Shown here: in pieces, positions 35,088 to 44,132 of the stretch
Position numbering within the stretch: position 1 is the first letter of the stretch
Layout: each line of letters opens with the position of its first letter
Source: JBGSYJ01 sp041748075
GTDB lineage: Bacteria > Acidobacteriota > Thermoanaerobaculia > Gp7-AA8
DNA: 64,000 nt
Assembly (NCBI GenBank): GCA_041748075.1
Contig: JBGTDX010000162.1
Span: 65,816-129,815 of the forward strand
Direction of reading: 5' to 3'
The notes under the pieces: model-generated
The model's database searches: none
Told to the model about the DNA's origin: nothing
The model's input: only the letters and a program-made list of their open reading frames with translations
Translations under genes and position numbers: made by a program

Positions 35088-35307
35088 CGTTAGTGCCAGT
35101 CCAGAAGTGAGTCGAGCCCGGCAGAGAGCCGGCGGGCGTCTTCCGCGCAATTCGAATGAACATTCCGAATCGAGCGACGATGAAGCCGAAGCCCATGAGC
35201 GCCACGGCCGTGCGGACCCAGGAGAGCAGCGTGCGCTCGGCGGCGAAAAACACACGTAAGTCGTGTTCCGGCTTGCGTTCGCCTGATCCCGGAGTTTCGG
35301 TCTCCAT
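34984..35307 (-). pseudogene. DUF202-family membrane protein, probably truncated
   Basis: A minus-strand frame of 107 codons. Residues about 16-50 match the DUF202/YidH signature (LRVFFAAERTLLSWVRTAVA then LMGFGFIVARFGMFI), the first one or two helices of the family. The expected last helix is missing. After about residue 58 the sequence turns Pro/Arg-rich and runs antisense into the 3' end of batD. This suggests loss of the C-terminal part by deletion or frameshift. If still translated it would make a short membrane peptide. Confidence 0.5.
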
Positions 35308-35310
35308 GCC

Positions 35311-35760
35311 GTGAGGGTAACCCATCATGCGCTGATCCGGCGTAGCACTGATAGTATCGGGTCGGATTTTCGGAGGTTCGCAACGTCTCGACTGACAATC
35401 TTCTTTTGGGTCTGCCTGGGCGGCGCAGCCGGTTCGGGTGCCCGCTATCTTCTGTATATCGCCCTGCCATCGAAGACCTTCCCGGTCGGAACTCTCGCGA
35501 TCAATGTCATCGGATCGTTTCTGATGGGCTATCTGATGGAGTGGAGTCTGCGATATCACATGCAGCCGCTCCTCACCGCTGCGCTTGCCACGGGTGTTCT
35601 CGGCGGGTTCACGACGTACTCGGCGTTCAATCTCGAGATGACGAACTACTTTCAGGCGGGAGCATGGCGGGGTGGGCTGTTGTACATGACGCTTACCCTC
35701 ATCGGCTGCATGCTCGCCGGTCTCGCCGGCTACGCACTCGGAATGCGGCCTCAGCCCTGA
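35311..35760 (+). CDS. crcB: CrcB/Fluc-family fluoride channel
   Basis: Up to 149 residues. Family motifs are LGGAAGSGARYLL, FPVGTLAINVIGSFLMG and ATGVLGGFTTYSAFNLEM (the phenylalanine-lined pore region), over four helices. CrcB dimers export fluoride. The only standard in-frame start is GTG 35311, which adds about 28 non-conserved residues. A strong GGAGG at 35372-35376 sits just before the conserved part, but only ACG or CTG codons follow it in frame, so the true start is uncertain. No fluoride riboswitch pattern was recognised upstream. Confidence 0.85.
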   Translation: MRVTHHALIRRSTDSIGSDFRRFATSRLTIFFWVCLGGAAGSGARYLLYIALPSKTFPVGTLAINVIGSFLMGYLMEWSLRYHMQPLLTAALATGVLGGFTTYSAFNLEMTNYFQAGAWRGGLLYMTLTLIGCMLAGLAGYALGMRPQP

Positions 35761-35869
35761 CGACCCGGTCCCTGCGTTTTGCCACGACGTCCCTGGGCCT
35801 CCTTATCCGGGCATCTCGAGCGGTCTGGCGCAACTTCTGCTCCGTTTCTTCCGCGAAAGGAGAATGACC

Positions 35870-36010
35870 ATGGCTGAAGGCAACTGCAGACATGATGCTT
35901 GTCACTGTGGCGGGAGCGAGATCCGCGCGAACGGCTATTGTTCCGATTCCTGCCGGGAAGGGCGGATGAGTGGCGATAAGTGCGGATGTGGACATCCGGA
36001 CTGCGCGTGA
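35870..36010 (+). CDS. Small bacterial metallothionein
   Basis: A 46-residue product with eight Cys and three His: MAEGNCRHDACHCGG, then NGYCSDSCREG, then DKCGCGHPDC. The Y-C-S-x-x-C-x-x-G and G-C-G-H-P-x-C spacing matches the bacterial SmtA/BmtA-type metallothionein fold, here in a very short form. It would bind Zn, Cu or Cd in the cytoplasm. The start ATG 35870 lies seven bases after AAAGGAG; an in-frame ATG at 35864 is too close to that site. It is convergent with the cusCBA pump genes, fitting a metal-stress role. Confidence 0.78.
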   Translation: MAEGNCRHDACHCGGSEIRANGYCSDSCREGRMSGDKCGCGHPDCA

Positions 36011-36069
36011 AGTGTAGCTCTCCCCCGAGGCGCTGAAGCTGCCACGGAAGAGATTCCGACATATCTCGT

Positions 36070-39000
36070 TCATTCGGCAGCTTCGAGCGTTTCCTCTGCG
36101 CGGAGGCCCGAGATCCGGAGCCGTCCCTGCTCGAGCTCACGCCGCTTCATGATGAAAAAGATCAGCGGCGTGACCAGCAGCACGTGAATCGTCGAGGTCA
36201 CCATGCCTCCGATGATGGGCACGGCGATGGGCTTCATCACGTCGGAGCCTGCGCCCGTCGCCCACAACAGCGGTACGAGACCGAAAATGGTCGTGGCGAC
36301 GGTCATCACTTTCGGGCGGACTCGGAGGAGAGCGCCCTCGACCGTAGCCTCAAAGAGCGCTTCGACGGTCAGCTCACCCTCGCGGATTTTCCGGTCCAGC
36401 GCTTCGTGCAGATAGAGGACCATCACGACGCCGGTCTCCACTGCCACGCCGTAGAGCGCGATGAAGCCGATCCAGACGGCCACCGACCAGTTGAACTGGT
36501 AGATCCACATCAGATAGACGCCGCCGATGAGCGCGAACGGAACCGAGAGCATGACGAGCCCCGCTTCCATCGGGGAGCGCAGCGTGAGGTAGAGAATCAC
36601 GAAGATGATCACCAGAACGAGCGGAATGACGATCTGGAGCCGCTTGCGCGCGTGAATCTGGTTTTCGTACTGGCCTGCCCACTGCAGGGAATATCCGGCG
36701 GGCAGAACGAGCCGGCTGTCGAGCGCTTCTTTCGCCTCTCCGACGAACGAGCCCATGTCGCGCCCACGTACGTTGAGCTGAACGAGAGAGCGGAGTTGAC
36801 CGTTCTCGGAGTTGATCATCGCAGGTCCCGGCCTGACATCGATCCGGGCGAGCTGGCCGAGCGGTAACTGAAGTGCATTCGAGCCCATGCCCGTCGAGGC
36901 CCCGGGAACCGTGATCAGAAGATTCTCCAGCGTTTGCGGGCTGTCGCGATAGTCGGCGAGATAGCGTACCTGCACCGGGAAGCGGGCTCGCCCTTCGACG
37001 GTCGTCGTGACGTTCATGCCGCCGATCGCCGTCTCGATGGCCTCGAGCACCACGCCTACGGGAATCCCGTAGCGGGCGATCGCCTCACGATCCGGTTCGA
37101 TATCGAGATACTTTCCGCCCGAGATGCGCTCCGAGTAGAGATCGACGGCGCCTGGAATCTCGCGCAGAATCGTTTCTGTCTGCAGGCCGAGTGCTTCGAG
37201 CGTGGTCAGGTCGGGTCCGAAGATCTTGACGCCGAGCTGTGTACGTACGCCGGTGTTGAGCATGTCGATGCGATTGATGATCGGCTGCGTCCAGGCATTC
37301 GTCACCCCGGGGATCTGCAGCTCCTGGTTGAGCTCCTGAATGATGTCTTCCGTGGTGATTCCGGGGGGCCATTCACGCTTCGGTTTGAGCTGGATGATCG
37401 TTTCGAACATCGAAACCGGCGCAGGATCTGTCGCCGTCTCCGCGCGTCCCACTTTTCCCAGAACATACTCGACGGCCGGATGGCGGGCGATGATGGCATC
37501 CTGAAGCTGTACCAGTCGCCTTGCTTCGGTGATGCTGACGCCCGGAAGGGTGACCGGCATGTAGAGCAGCGCTCCCTCGTCGAGTGGCGGCATGAACTCG
37601 CTCCCGAGGCTCATCATCATCGGAATGGTGAGAAGCAGCGCGATGAGATTGATCGCGAGCATCGTCCGCCGCCGCCGTAGCGACCACTGAAGAAATGGCC
37701 GGTAGGCGCGAGTGATGAAGCGGTTCACGGGGTTCTCGGCCTCAGCCCGCATCCGCCCGCGCATGAAGAACGTCATCAGCACGGGGACGAGGGTGATGGC
37801 CATGAGCGACGCGCCGATCATGACGAACGTCTTGGTGTAGGCGAGCGGCGCAAACAGCTTGCCCTCCTGACCGGTGAGCAGAAACACCGGGAGGAACGAG
37901 ACGATCATCACGAGCAGGGATCCAAAAATTGCCGGGCCAACCTGCTTTGCCGAGCGGATGATCGTCTCGATGCGATTCTTCCGCGTCCGCTCCGAGCCCT
38001 CCGTCAGGTGGCGGTGCGCGTTCTCCACCATGACGATCGATGCATCGACGATCTCGCCGATCGCCAGCGCCATGCCTCCCAGGGACATGATGTTCGAGGT
38101 AATTCCGAAAGTCTGCATCAGCACGAAGCTGAACAGAACCGACAGCGGAAGACCGACGAGCACGGTCACTGCCGAGCCGAAATGCAGCAGGAACACGATC
38201 GCTACGATCGAGACGATGATCGCTTCCTCTGTGAGCGCTTTTCTCAAGGTGCCGACTGCCCGTTCGATCAGATCGGAGCGGTCGTAGGCCGTGTGCACCG
38301 TGACGCCGGGTGGAAGCCCCCGTTCGAGCTCCGCGAGGCGCGCTTTGACTCGAGCGATCACATCTCTGGCGTTCTCGCCGTGGCGCGCGACGATGATTCC
38401 CCCAACCACCTCCCCCGTACCGTTCTCGTCGAGCAGGCCCCGCCTGAGCTCCGGTCCTGTCGAAACCGTACCGAGTGTGGAGAGCGCAATGGGAACTCCC
38501 CCCGGCGCATCGACGACGATGTTTGCCAGGTCCTCCACCGATCGCACATAGCCGATGCCGCGCACGATCATCTCGCTCTGTCCCACCTCGATCAGACGCC
38601 CGCCGACATCGTTGTTTGACGCCCGAACCGCACCGACGACACTCTCCAGCGAGACTCCCCGCGAGGCCATCTTCACGGGATCCAGGTTGATCTGATACTG
38701 CTTGACGAATCCCCCGATCGATGCGACTTCCGCTACGCCGGCCGTCGACTGGAGGCCGAGCTTCAGATACCAGTCCTGAACGGCGCGTAACTGTCCCAGG
38801 TCGTGCTGTTCCGATCGCAGCGTGTACCAGAATACGTGGCCGACTCCGGTGCCCTCCGGTCCCAGCCGCGGAATCACTCCCGGAGGCAGCAGCCCGGAAA
38901 TGTAGTTCAGCCGCTCGAGAACCCGGGTGCGAGCCCAGTAAATGTCGACGTCGTCTTCGAAGATGACGTAGACGAGCGAGAAGCCGAACATTGATTGCGC

Positions 39001-39249
39001 CCGGACGGTTTTCAGATTGGCCAGACCCTGAAGATTGGAAGCGAGCGGATACGTCACCTGATCTTCAACCAGCTGTGGAGAGCGACCCGGCCAGTCGACG
39101 TACACAATCACCTGGTTGTCTGACAGATCGGGAATCGCATCCAGCGGCGCATTGACCATGGCCACAATTCCAGCCCCGATCAGAATTGAGTAAGCGAGCA
39201 GAACGAGGAACCGGTTCCGTATCGAGAGCTCGATGATCCTGCTTATCAT
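36070..39249 (-). CDS. cusA: CusA-type heavy-metal RND efflux pump
   Basis: A 1059-residue RND transporter with twelve membrane helices and two large periplasmic loops. The heavy-metal RND signature GEIVDASIVMVENAHR lies in helix IV. Three methionines expected for Cu(I)/Ag(I) transport in CusA are present in LLYMPVTLPG, PVSMFETIIQLKP and RIDMLNTGVRT. That argues for copper/silver rather than zinc/cobalt substrates. It is last in the minus-strand cusC-cusB-cusA run, two bases after cusB. It pumps metal across the envelope using the proton gradient. Confidence 0.93.
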   Translation of the reverse strand: MISRIIELSIRNRFLVLLAYSILIGAGIVAMVNAPLDAIPDLSDNQVIVYVDWPGRSPQLVEDQVTYPLASNLQGLANLKTVRAQSMFGFSLVYVIFEDDVDIYWARTRVLERLNYISGLLPPGVIPRLGPEGTGVGHVFWYTLRSEQHDLGQLRAVQDWYLKLGLQSTAGVAEVASIGGFVKQYQINLDPVKMASRGVSLESVVGAVRASNNDVGGRLIEVGQSEMIVRGIGYVRSVEDLANIVVDAPGGVPIALSTLGTVSTGPELRRGLLDENGTGEVVGGIIVARHGENARDVIARVKARLAELERGLPPGVTVHTAYDRSDLIERAVGTLRKALTEEAIIVSIVAIVFLLHFGSAVTVLVGLPLSVLFSFVLMQTFGITSNIMSLGGMALAIGEIVDASIVMVENAHRHLTEGSERTRKNRIETIIRSAKQVGPAIFGSLLVMIVSFLPVFLLTGQEGKLFAPLAYTKTFVMIGASLMAITLVPVLMTFFMRGRMRAEAENPVNRFITRAYRPFLQWSLRRRRTMLAINLIALLLTIPMMMSLGSEFMPPLDEGALLYMPVTLPGVSITEARRLVQLQDAIIARHPAVEYVLGKVGRAETATDPAPVSMFETIIQLKPKREWPPGITTEDIIQELNQELQIPGVTNAWTQPIINRIDMLNTGVRTQLGVKIFGPDLTTLEALGLQTETILREIPGAVDLYSERISGGKYLDIEPDREAIARYGIPVGVVLEAIETAIGGMNVTTTVEGRARFPVQVRYLADYRDSPQTLENLLITVPGASTGMGSNALQLPLGQLARIDVRPGPAMINSENGQLRSLVQLNVRGRDMGSFVGEAKEALDSRLVLPAGYSLQWAGQYENQIHARKRLQIVIPLVLVIIFVILYLTLRSPMEAGLVMLSVPFALIGGVYLMWIYQFNWSVAVWIGFIALYGVAVETGVVMVLYLHEALDRKIREGELTVEALFEATVEGALLRVRPKVMTVATTIFGLVPLLWATGAGSDVMKPIAVPIIGGMVTSTIHVLLVTPLIFFIMKRRELEQGRLRISGLRAEETLEAAE

Positions 39250-39251
39250 GG

Positions 39252-40508
39252 TCAGTGTCCCCCGTGAGGGGCTTGAAGCTGCGACTCGGAATCGAGCAGG
39301 AACGCTCCCTCCGCCACCACGCTCTCGCCCTCCCGCAGTCCTGAGAGAATCTCGACGCGATCACCCGAGCGCGTACCCGTCTGCACCTGTCGCAGCGAGA
39401 ACGCCCCCGGCGCGGTTTCTACCCAGACGAACTGCTGCTGCCCCCGATCGATGATCGCTCCCGGCGGAATCGCAAGGCCCCCGGCGCGCGCTTCACGTGG
39501 AAACTTCACGCTCACGAACATGTCGGGCTTGAGCTGAAGGTTCCTGTTCGGCAGATCGATGCGCACGCTCGCGCTGCGCGTCTCGCCCGAGAGTACCGGC
39601 TGGATGAACGCCACGGTTCCCGGCAGTTCCGTGCCTGGGAGGGCCGGCGAGGAGATGCTCACGCGCTGGCCGGTACGGATCTCCGGAAGCTGCTGTTCGA
39701 AGATGTCGGCCTCGACCCAGACGGTCGACAGATCCGCGACTTCGATCAGAGGTTGGCCCTCCGCGACGTACTGCTGTGGAACGACCATCTTCTGCGTCAC
39801 GATGCCGGAAACCGGCGAGATGATTGTCGTGGCATAAACCGCCTTCCGATCGGCAACTAGACGCTCGATCTGCGATGCCGGCATTCCCATCAGCAGCAGG
39901 CGCCTTCGAGACGATTCCACCAGGTCGTTCGCCGCGTTCGTGGACGATCGATCTCTGTTCGCCAGTGCGACGAGGAATTCATTCTGTGTCGTGTACAGAT
40001 CAGGCGAGTAGATCGTTGCGACAGCACCGCCCTGCTTCACCGTGTCGCCTGTGAAGTTGGCGTAGAGCCGCTCGATCCTTCCGGCGGTGTACGAAGTCAC
40101 CTGCGCGACGCGTCTCTCATCGAAGGTGACGCGACCCGTCGTGACCAGCTCCGCGCCGGCCATTCCGGACACGACCCGGACAGTCCTGACGTTCGCCATC
40201 ACCTGCTGACCCTGCGAAAGTGCGAGGGTCGTGGCGCCATCGATCCTTCCGTCTTCCGCGATCTGCGCCGCAACTGCGGACTCCGGCAATGTGGCGCGTT
40301 TCACCAGCTTCATCCCGCAGATCGGACAGCTGCCCGGTCTGTCCGACGTCACGGTCGGGTGCATGGGGCAGAAGTAGATTTCGGATTCCGAAGCGGTGCG
40401 TACGTGCGGATCGCTGCGACGCTGCCACAACACGCCGGCAGCCGTGGCGAGAAGGAGCACGGCGATCGAAATGACAATCAGAAGTTGTTTGCGCGTCATG
40501 GTAGTCAC
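39252..40508 (-). CDS. cusB: CusB-type periplasmic adaptor with N-terminal metal-binding domain
   Basis: 418 residues. A signal-anchor (LLIVISIAVLLLATAAGVLW) is followed by a small heavy-metal-binding domain, YFCPMHPTVTSDRPGSCPIC then GMKLVKR (about 45-70), with CPMHP and CPICGM sites. The adaptor body follows: beta-barrel, lipoyl and alpha-hairpin regions (VTSYTAGRIERLYANFTGD, YATTIISPVSGIVTQKM). It links CusA to the outer-membrane channel. The in-built metal site may replace a separate CusF chaperone, which was not found here. It overlaps cusC by four bases. Confidence 0.92.
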   Translation of the reverse strand: MTTMTRKQLLIVISIAVLLLATAAGVLWQRRSDPHVRTASESEIYFCPMHPTVTSDRPGSCPICGMKLVKRATLPESAVAAQIAEDGRIDGATTLALSQGQQVMANVRTVRVVSGMAGAELVTTGRVTFDERRVAQVTSYTAGRIERLYANFTGDTVKQGGAVATIYSPDLYTTQNEFLVALANRDRSSTNAANDLVESSRRRLLLMGMPASQIERLVADRKAVYATTIISPVSGIVTQKMVVPQQYVAEGQPLIEVADLSTVWVEADIFEQQLPEIRTGQRVSISSPALPGTELPGTVAFIQPVLSGETRSASVRIDLPNRNLQLKPDMFVSVKFPREARAGGLAIPPGAIIDRGQQQFVWVETAPGAFSLRQVQTGTRSGDRVEILSGLREGESVVAEGAFLLDSESQLQAPHGGH

Positions 40509-41812
40509 CTCATCTCCATTCCCGTCGAGGTGCCGGAACGGCCGGAGGCACTGGAGCCCGGGCCGGACGCTCCGCTCCGGGCGCCGGCGCGGATGGCCTG
40601 GAAGTCGACGATGGCTTTGATGTGCGCAACGAGGAAGTCGTAATATTCGATGCCGAGGCGGAGCCGGGCAGCTTCGGCTGCCAGAACCGCCTCGAGGCTG
40701 GTCCGTCCCGCTTCGTAGGCTGCCCGCGTTGATTCGACGGAGAGTTGCGATTGAGGAACGAGGACCTGGTCGTGAAAGATGAGCTGATCGGTTGCGAGGG
40801 CGTGCGCCTCCCAGGCAACTCCGAGGTCGGTGACCAGAGCACGACGGAGCTCGTCGAGACGCCTTTCGGCGGCGTCCCGCATGGCAACCGCCTCACGGGT
40901 GCGAGGCTCGATCAGAGTCCTCTTGCGGAATGGCAGTTCGACGCGCGCCAGGACGCTCACCATGTCCGTCTGGCTGGGACGAAGCCCGTACGTGGCCTCG
41001 ATACTGATGTCCGGTCGTGTCTGAAGTTCAGCGAGGCGAAGGTCGTGCTCGCGGCGCGAGACCTCTGCCTTCAGAGCGGCGAGCGCCGGATGAGATTCGG
41101 GAATCTCCCGTGGTTCGTTGATTTCCCGCTGCCCGGTCGCATGCGAGACTGCCATGAACGGCACCTCGGTGGTCACAGGCATGCCGAGGAGCGGAAGCAG
41201 GCGTGAAACTGCGCCACGCCGTAGTCCGGTCTCGGTCAGAATCTGGTGTTCGACTTCGCTGCGCTGGAGTTGCGCACGGACGATGTCCGACTGATTGGTC
41301 ATTCCCGTCTCGTATCGCGCACGGGCAGCATCGATTACAGAGTCGAGCGCCGTGGCGACCTGGCGGAGGGCCTCTAGCCTGCTGTCGGCGCCTGCGATGT
41401 CATACCAGATGAAAATCGCTGCGCGCCTGACCTCCTCGCGGACGCTGGCACCTTCGAGCTCGATCCGCCGCAGTTCCGCGTCGGCAGCGGCACGAAGCGC
41501 TTCGCGGCGCGAGCCCCGCGGGATCGACTGCGAGACACCGACCATGTACATGGTCATCATCTCGTCATTGCTGAGATCGACCTGGAAGTTCTGAACGCCT
41601 CCCATCACCATGGGATTCGGATACGAGCCCGCCTGCGTTGCACGCTCGCGTGCCGCGCGGACCTCGGCGTCGATACGCCGGATCACAGGATCTGCCTCCA
41701 CGGCCGCCAGAGCCACCGCGTCGGGGTCGTGCCAGTCCGTCACCTGGGCGCCGGCGGTCGTGCAGAGCATGGGAAATAGAACAGCGAACAGGGCGGCTGA
41801 AGCGAACCGCAT
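40505..41812 (-). CDS. cusC: CusC/TolC-type outer-membrane efflux protein
   Basis: 435 residues with a signal peptide (FASAALFAVLFPMLCTTAGAQ) and two OEP repeats. Each contains long amphipathic helices (VIRRIDAEVRAARERATQAG, RYETGMTNQSDIVRAQLQRSE, YEAGRTSLEAVLAAEAARLRLG). It forms the trimeric outer-membrane channel of the pump. The C-terminus is Gly/Ser/Arg-rich. A GGAGG precedes the start. It is first of the pump genes, 72 bases downstream of a small Cys-rich gene on the same strand. Confidence 0.9.
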   Translation of the reverse strand: MRFASAALFAVLFPMLCTTAGAQVTDWHDPDAVALAAVEADPVIRRIDAEVRAARERATQAGSYPNPMVMGGVQNFQVDLSNDEMMTMYMVGVSQSIPRGSRREALRAAADAELRRIELEGASVREEVRRAAIFIWYDIAGADSRLEALRQVATALDSVIDAARARYETGMTNQSDIVRAQLQRSEVEHQILTETGLRRGAVSRLLPLLGMPVTTEVPFMAVSHATGQREINEPREIPESHPALAALKAEVSRREHDLRLAELQTRPDISIEATYGLRPSQTDMVSVLARVELPFRKRTLIEPRTREAVAMRDAAERRLDELRRALVTDLGVAWEAHALATDQLIFHDQVLVPQSQLSVESTRAAYEAGRTSLEAVLAAEAARLRLGIEYYDFLVAHIKAIVDFQAIRAGARSGASGPGSSASGRSGTSTGMEMR

Positions 41813-41884
41813 ATCGAACCTCCGGAAATGAACCAGTGCGCAGCCGGCGTCAATGCCGGCGCGTGAGGAGCGATCTTGCGGGGA

Positions 41885-42241
41885 TCAAATGAGAAGCGTC
41901 GAGAGGGCGGACAGACGGCGTCCGATCGACTGAGGGGGAGAGCTTGCTTCGGACCGGAGAACGACCTGGGGGGTCGCCGGAACGACGAGATTCTGATTGA
42001 GGAATAGCGGCAGATTCGTTGTGTGTGCGGAAACAACGGGATCGTTCGGAAGTTTCTGGGCCGGCGGTTTATAGCAGCTCACCGGCGTGCAACAGCTGGA
42101 GCCGGCGCGCGTGAGCCTCTGCTCGTCACCTGCCTCGCCGAAGCAGCAGGGTCCCTCGGCGCAGAACATCATCACTGCGCTCAGGGGAGCGAGGCTCGAA
42201 ATGAGCACAACGACGCCGATTGCCAGAAGTCTTCGTTTCAT
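41885..42241 (-). CDS. Small secreted Cys-rich protein upstream of cusCBA
   Basis: 118 residues from ATG 42241; the open frame extends further upstream without protein character. A signal peptide (LLAIGVVVLISSLAPLSAV) is followed by a short Cys cluster: FCAEGPCCFGEAG and SSCCTPVSCYKPP, six or seven Cys in about 40 residues. The rest is Pro/Leu-rich without known motifs. The position just before the copper pump suggests periplasmic copper or silver binding. I do not recognise the family. Confidence 0.6.
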   Translation of the reverse strand: MKRRLLAIGVVVLISSLAPLSAVMMFCAEGPCCFGEAGDEQRLTRAGSSCCTPVSCYKPPAQKLPNDPVVSAHTTNLPLFLNQNLVVPATPQVVLRSEASSPPQSIGRRLSALSTLLI

Positions 42242-42417
42242 CAATATGCCCAGTCTACACCTCGAAAGACCCGCGGAGGCGTTCTGAAATTCCAGTGCGT
42301 CTCCCGAGCGGTGCTCCGCTCGGCCTGCCGAAAGGAAAAATCCGAGGTATCCTCGGACCTCGAGCTCTGAACGGCGCCGATCCCACTCGATCGCGAAAGC
42401 GCAGGTGATGAACAGAT

Positions 42418-43314
42418 TCAGTTGCGGATCTCGTGCACCCGTACTGTCATCTGATGAGACTCGCCCGGACCGAGCGTGAGGGCGTTTTCCGCCGCGTTCG
42501 CCGTCTCGATGCAGACCATCCCTCGCCATTCGTCGTCCCCGAAATCAGAGAAGGCCTTCGCCTTCTCCTGCCAGGGGTTCCAGACGACAGTCGACTGTGA
42601 GCCTTCTTTCTCGAGGACCAGGCGCCTGCGCAGAACAGGATCGTTGACGACGCACGTGGCCGTCGTATTGACATAGACACTGTCGGTTTCGCCCGTGATC
42701 GAGAGTGTTCTTTCGTTCATCCGCTTCCGCTGCATCGCGTCTGTCTTGTCGATGTATTCCGTTCCGGCAAGTCCCTCGACCGAGATCTGATGAATGTCAC
42801 CGACCGCAAGGTATGTGTGTAAGGCTTCCTCGTACTGAAACGCGGAGTCACCTCGGTTTTCGGTGCGGAGTGTCAGGATGAGATCCTCGCCGATGCGGAT
42901 CTCGTAGTCGAGAAGGAACTCGTGCGGCCAGATTGCGCGCGTCTCATTCGTCGCAACGAGCCTGAAGGTAAGGACGGTGTCTTCTCCTTCGCGCCGGACG
43001 TCTTCGAGAGTCCAGTCCGTGGTGCGCGCAAATCCGTGAGCCGGAAGGGCGGGGTTCGTGGGATGGTTGCCGAACCAGGGAAAGATGAGGGGAATTCCTC
43101 CTCGCAGGGCTTTTCCCGGTCGGTAGGCACTCTGCTCACTCATGAACAGGAGCGGTTCTCCTCGTCGCGTCAAACGCGCCAGATGCGCCCCCTGCAGAAA
43201 CACTTCCGCGTCAGTTCCGCCGGCTGCAACCCGGGCACGAGTCAGGCCGGACGACTCGTCGAAGGTGACGCCCTCGACAGGAAATCTCTGATTCAGCTCT
43301 TTCGCATTGCTCAT
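42418..43314 (-). CDS. D-hexose-6-phosphate mutarotase (YeaD-like aldose 1-epimerase)
   Basis: A 298-residue galactose-mutarotase-fold protein. Motifs are VFLQGAHLARLTRRGEPLLF, the GGIPLIFPWFGNH substrate loop, ALPAHGFARTTDW with the catalytic His, EEALHTYLAVGDI, and VWNPWQEKAKAFSDFGDDEW near the C-terminus. It interconverts alpha and beta anomers of glucose-6-phosphate or related sugars. It is cytoplasmic, and there is no operon link to the copper genes. Confidence 0.9.
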   Translation of the reverse strand: MSNAKELNQRFPVEGVTFDESSGLTRARVAAGGTDAEVFLQGAHLARLTRRGEPLLFMSEQSAYRPGKALRGGIPLIFPWFGNHPTNPALPAHGFARTTDWTLEDVRREGEDTVLTFRLVATNETRAIWPHEFLLDYEIRIGEDLILTLRTENRGDSAFQYEEALHTYLAVGDIHQISVEGLAGTEYIDKTDAMQRKRMNERTLSITGETDSVYVNTTATCVVNDPVLRRRLVLEKEGSQSTVVWNPWQEKAKAFSDFGDDEWRGMVCIETANAAENALTLGPGESHQMTVRVHEIRN

Positions 43315-43402
43315 GATTCTCTCCCGGAGTTGGATTCTATGCGTTTCTCGAGCTGCCGGCTGCAGCGAAAAGCAGATGGAATCTTGAATTCACGGCATTG
43401 CG

Positions 43403-43757
43403 GCTTACCTTCGCCCCGCGTGAGGGGAGAGAGTGGCCTCAGAACTTCTAATGAACCCTACCCGCGGAAACGTACCGATGTGTCATCCTGAGCGAAGCGA
43501 AGGATCTGCTGAAGAGGATCGAGCACCGCAAGACGAGATCCGTCGCTTCGCTCAGGATGACGTGGCCTCGCTCAGCATGACACGGTGGTTCATCGCCTCT
43601 TCACCGGCGCCCACCGCCGCTAGGTTGCTCGGGATGATGTCCCATTGCCGAGAGTGCTGCGAGCCGGGTGAGGGGCGTCGGGCCAGCAGGGCTGTGGGAG
43701 GTCGCTCCGGTTGCGGCGCCCCTCACCTCTGGCCCCGCTGCGGGCGGGGAGAGGGGT
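43403..43757. repeat. Cluster of dispersed palindromic repeats in a 477-bp gap
   Basis: The gap 43315-43791 carries three elements. CCCCGCGTGAGGGGAGAGAG lies near 43412. The GTCATCCTGAGCGAAGCGAAGGAT arm at 43482-43505 has its reverse complement at 43537-43561 (two mismatches around the centre). A CCCCTCACC...GGGGAGAGGGG hairpin lies at 43721-43757. Fragments of the same GATGAC-type arm recur at 43569-43582. No gene is supported. Confidence 0.75.
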
Positions 43758-43791
43758 TTCGCCCGGCATCATCTGCGCTACCATCTCCTGA

Positions 43792-44121
43792 ATGCAGAAC
43801 GTTCTCTGGTTCGTGCTCGCCGCCGTGAGCGAGATTGCGGGATGCTACGCCGTCTGGATGTGGCTGCGGATCGGCCGGAGTCCATGGTGGCTCGTTCCCG
43901 GAACGCTCAGTCTGATGGTCTTTGCCATTCTCCTGACGCGGATCGACGCATTGTTTGCCGGCCGCGCATTCGCCGCGTACGGTGGGGTCTATATCGTCAG
44001 CTCGCTGGCATGGCTCGCGCTAGTGGAACGGACGATGCCGCGTGCTCCGGAGCTCATCGGCGGTGCGATCTGCATTGCCGGTGCTGCCATCATCATGCTT
44101 GGTGCGCGAACGGCTGCTTGA
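43792..44121 (+). CDS. YnfA/UPF0060-family small membrane protein
   Basis: 109 residues with four transmembrane helices, matching UPF0060: FVLAAVSEIAGCYAVWMWLR, PWWLVPGTLSLMVFAILLTR, GRAFAAYGGVYIVSSLAWL and ELIGGAICIAGAAIIMLGAR. The family resembles small multidrug resistance-type transporters; its substrate is unknown. It is followed by another small membrane protein gene eleven bases on. Confidence 0.88.
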   Translation: MQNVLWFVLAAVSEIAGCYAVWMWLRIGRSPWWLVPGTLSLMVFAILLTRIDALFAGRAFAAYGGVYIVSSLAWLALVERTMPRAPELIGGAICIAGAAIIMLGARTAA

Positions 44122-44132
44122 TTACCACTGAA

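Noticed and set aside
35240..35372. Fluoride riboswitch upstream of crcB
   Set aside because: The conserved crcB-motif pseudoknot strings were not seen; the region instead encodes the DUF202-like frame on the other strand.
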